The notes under the pieces: model-generated
Told to the model about the DNA's origin: nothing
The model's input: only the letters and a program-made list of their open reading frames with translations
Databases searched by the model: none
Shown: positions 63,593-64,000 of the stretch, in pieces
How positions within the stretch are numbered: position 1 is the stretch's first letter
How the letters are laid out: every line of letters begins with the position of its first letter
Program-made: the position numbers and the translations under genes
Origin: JAGNHN01 sp964590645
GTDB taxonomy: Bacteria > Bacteroidota > Bacteroidia > Bacteroidales > JAGNHN01
Assembly: GCA_964590645.1 (NCBI GenBank)
Contig: CAZPYJ010000002.1
Span: 161,463 to 225,462 of the forward strand
Direction of reading: 5' to 3'
Length of the DNA: 64,000 nucleotides

Positions 63593-63656
63593 TCAGTGAT
63601 CAGTGTATCAGTGATCAGTGATCAGTGATCAGTGATCAGTGATCAGTGATCAGTGT
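63580..63656. repeat. Tandem 7-base repeat (CAGTGAT)n
   Basis: Three units of CAGTGAT, one eight-base variant CAGTGTAT, six more units and a partial CAGTG. The array starts in the dxs reading frame, supplies its TGA and continues past it. Each junction makes the palindrome TGATCA. Confidence 0.95.
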
Positions 63657-64000
63657 GAGCAATTTAACTGAGGCTGTGGTTTGATAGCCGTTACTAACGG
63701 TTAATCCTGCCCTCTCCGCTTTTTTATTCTCCCGCAGATTTCGCAGATCAGCGCAGAAAGACGCAGCATTGTTTGCAGAAACCTTTTTCAGCGCTTGATT
63801 CATTTTCACCACAGATACCACAGATTAACACAGATTAATTTACCGCAAAGCACGCCAGGAATCCGCAATGGACGCAAAGGGGCATTCTCTTTCTCTCTAC
63901 TTATGTCCTATGCCTTCTGAAGTCTGACTTTATACTTAAAAGGGCCGCCCCTTCGGGGCCTGCTTTATTCGTACTCGCGCTCGCTCTCGCGCTCGTACTT
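63593..64000. other. Gene-free repeat-rich stretch downstream of dxs
   Basis: No supported gene. After the CAGTGAT array come CGCAGATTTCGCAGATCAGCG (about 63735-63757), CCACAGATACCACAGATTAA with another ACACAGATTAA (about 63809-63838), CGCAAAGCACGC and GACGCAAAGG (about 63844-63880), a GC hairpin GCCCC-TTC-GGGGC (63947-63959), and from about 63972 a six-base NNCTCG repeat (TACTCG, CGCTCG, CTCTCG, CGCTCG) that runs to the window edge. The CGCAGAT, CACAGATTAA and CGCAAAG stretches are short interspersed repeat types often seen between genes of Bacteroidota. Confidence 0.8.
63942..63967 (+). terminator. Possible hairpin terminator
   Basis: GGGCCGCCCC-TTC-GGGGCCTGC is followed by TTTATT. It is about 350 bases beyond dxs, so it may be a repeat element rather than a working terminator. 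Confidence 0.35.

Noticed and set aside
63580..63656. CAGTGAT array considered as a CRISPR
   Set aside because: Direct seven-base tandem units without spacers and no cas genes in the window.
63636..63821. Minus-strand open frame of 61 codons in the repeat stretch
   Set aside because: It is made of the CGCAGAT-type repeats (giving CADLRNLRENKK-like peptides), with no promoter and no family resemblance.

Overview
The window reads as chromosomal DNA of a Bacteroidota bacterium, most plausibly of the Saprospiria (Lewinella/Haliscomenobacter/Phaeodactylibacter-like). The evidence is: many upstream regions carry the Bacteroidota -7 hexamer-type element TAnnTTTG; one secreted protein ends in a type IX secretion (T9SS) sorting domain; a giant secreted protein combines FISUMP, PKD-like, lamin-tail and dockerin-like segments in the Saprospiria style; and the gene neighbourhoods (sigma-54 activator-lptE-TPR-secG, DUF3857 proteins, DUF4369/TlpA proteins) are typical of the phylum. 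Assignment below phylum is inference. Most of the window is ordinary housekeeping DNA of moderate GC.

Layout. 1-2760: tail of an M23 peptidase, dxr and rseP in a tight cluster. 2894-6277 (minus): recX, prfB (with a programmed +1 frameshift), an ArsC-like gene and fumC. 6562-15498: one giant secreted modular protein of about 2,980 residues ending in four FISUMP domains, whose linkers have absorbed six palindromic repeat units in frame. 15722-17607: an A/T-richer accessory patch with a DarT toxin interrupted by an in-frame TGA, an intact DarG antitoxin, and the amino-terminal stub of a nucleotidyltransferase gene; it looks like a decaying toxin-antitoxin/defence patch. 17604-22630: envelope thioredoxin-like protein, GT39-type membrane glycosyltransferase, orphan phosphate-binding-like lipoprotein, sirtuin. 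22672-26972 (minus): argB-argD-argC-argJ, arginine biosynthesis from N-acetylglutamate. 27182-34450: two TetR regulators followed by TolC, adaptor and RND pump genes. 34554-36511 (minus): groES-groEL. 36739-42229 (minus): M49-like peptidase, gpsA, sigma-54 activator, lptE, a TPR-like gene and secG. 42396-46151 (minus): two adjacent DUF3857 proteins, one with an intact and one with a degenerate transglutaminase core. 46237-50540: small membrane protein, tadA, dicarboxylate/amino-acid symporter, YgjP-like metallopeptidase, secreted BNR protein with T9SS tail. 50593-54451 (minus): lpxK, purine nucleoside phosphorylase, a cysteine-less thioredoxin-like lipoprotein, lpxH. 54566-63592: nif3, zinc-ribbon coiled-coil protein, tRNA-Glu (minus), rplU-rpmA, serS, TPR protein, rsmA, dxs. 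63593-64000: no gene, only mixed simple repeats.

How the parts fit. dxs and dxr at opposite ends supply the first two steps of the MEP isoprenoid pathway. lpxK, lpxH and lptE serve lipid A synthesis and LPS export; rseP, secG, the TlpA-like proteins and the RND pump serve the envelope; prfB, tadA, serS, rplU, rpmA, rsmA and tRNA-Glu serve translation. The least ordinary parts are the giant FISUMP protein with its in-frame palindromic repeats, the broken DarTG locus, and the prfB recoding site, which keeps a Shine-Dalgarno-like stimulator in a phylum whose ribosomes hide the anti-Shine-Dalgarno sequence.
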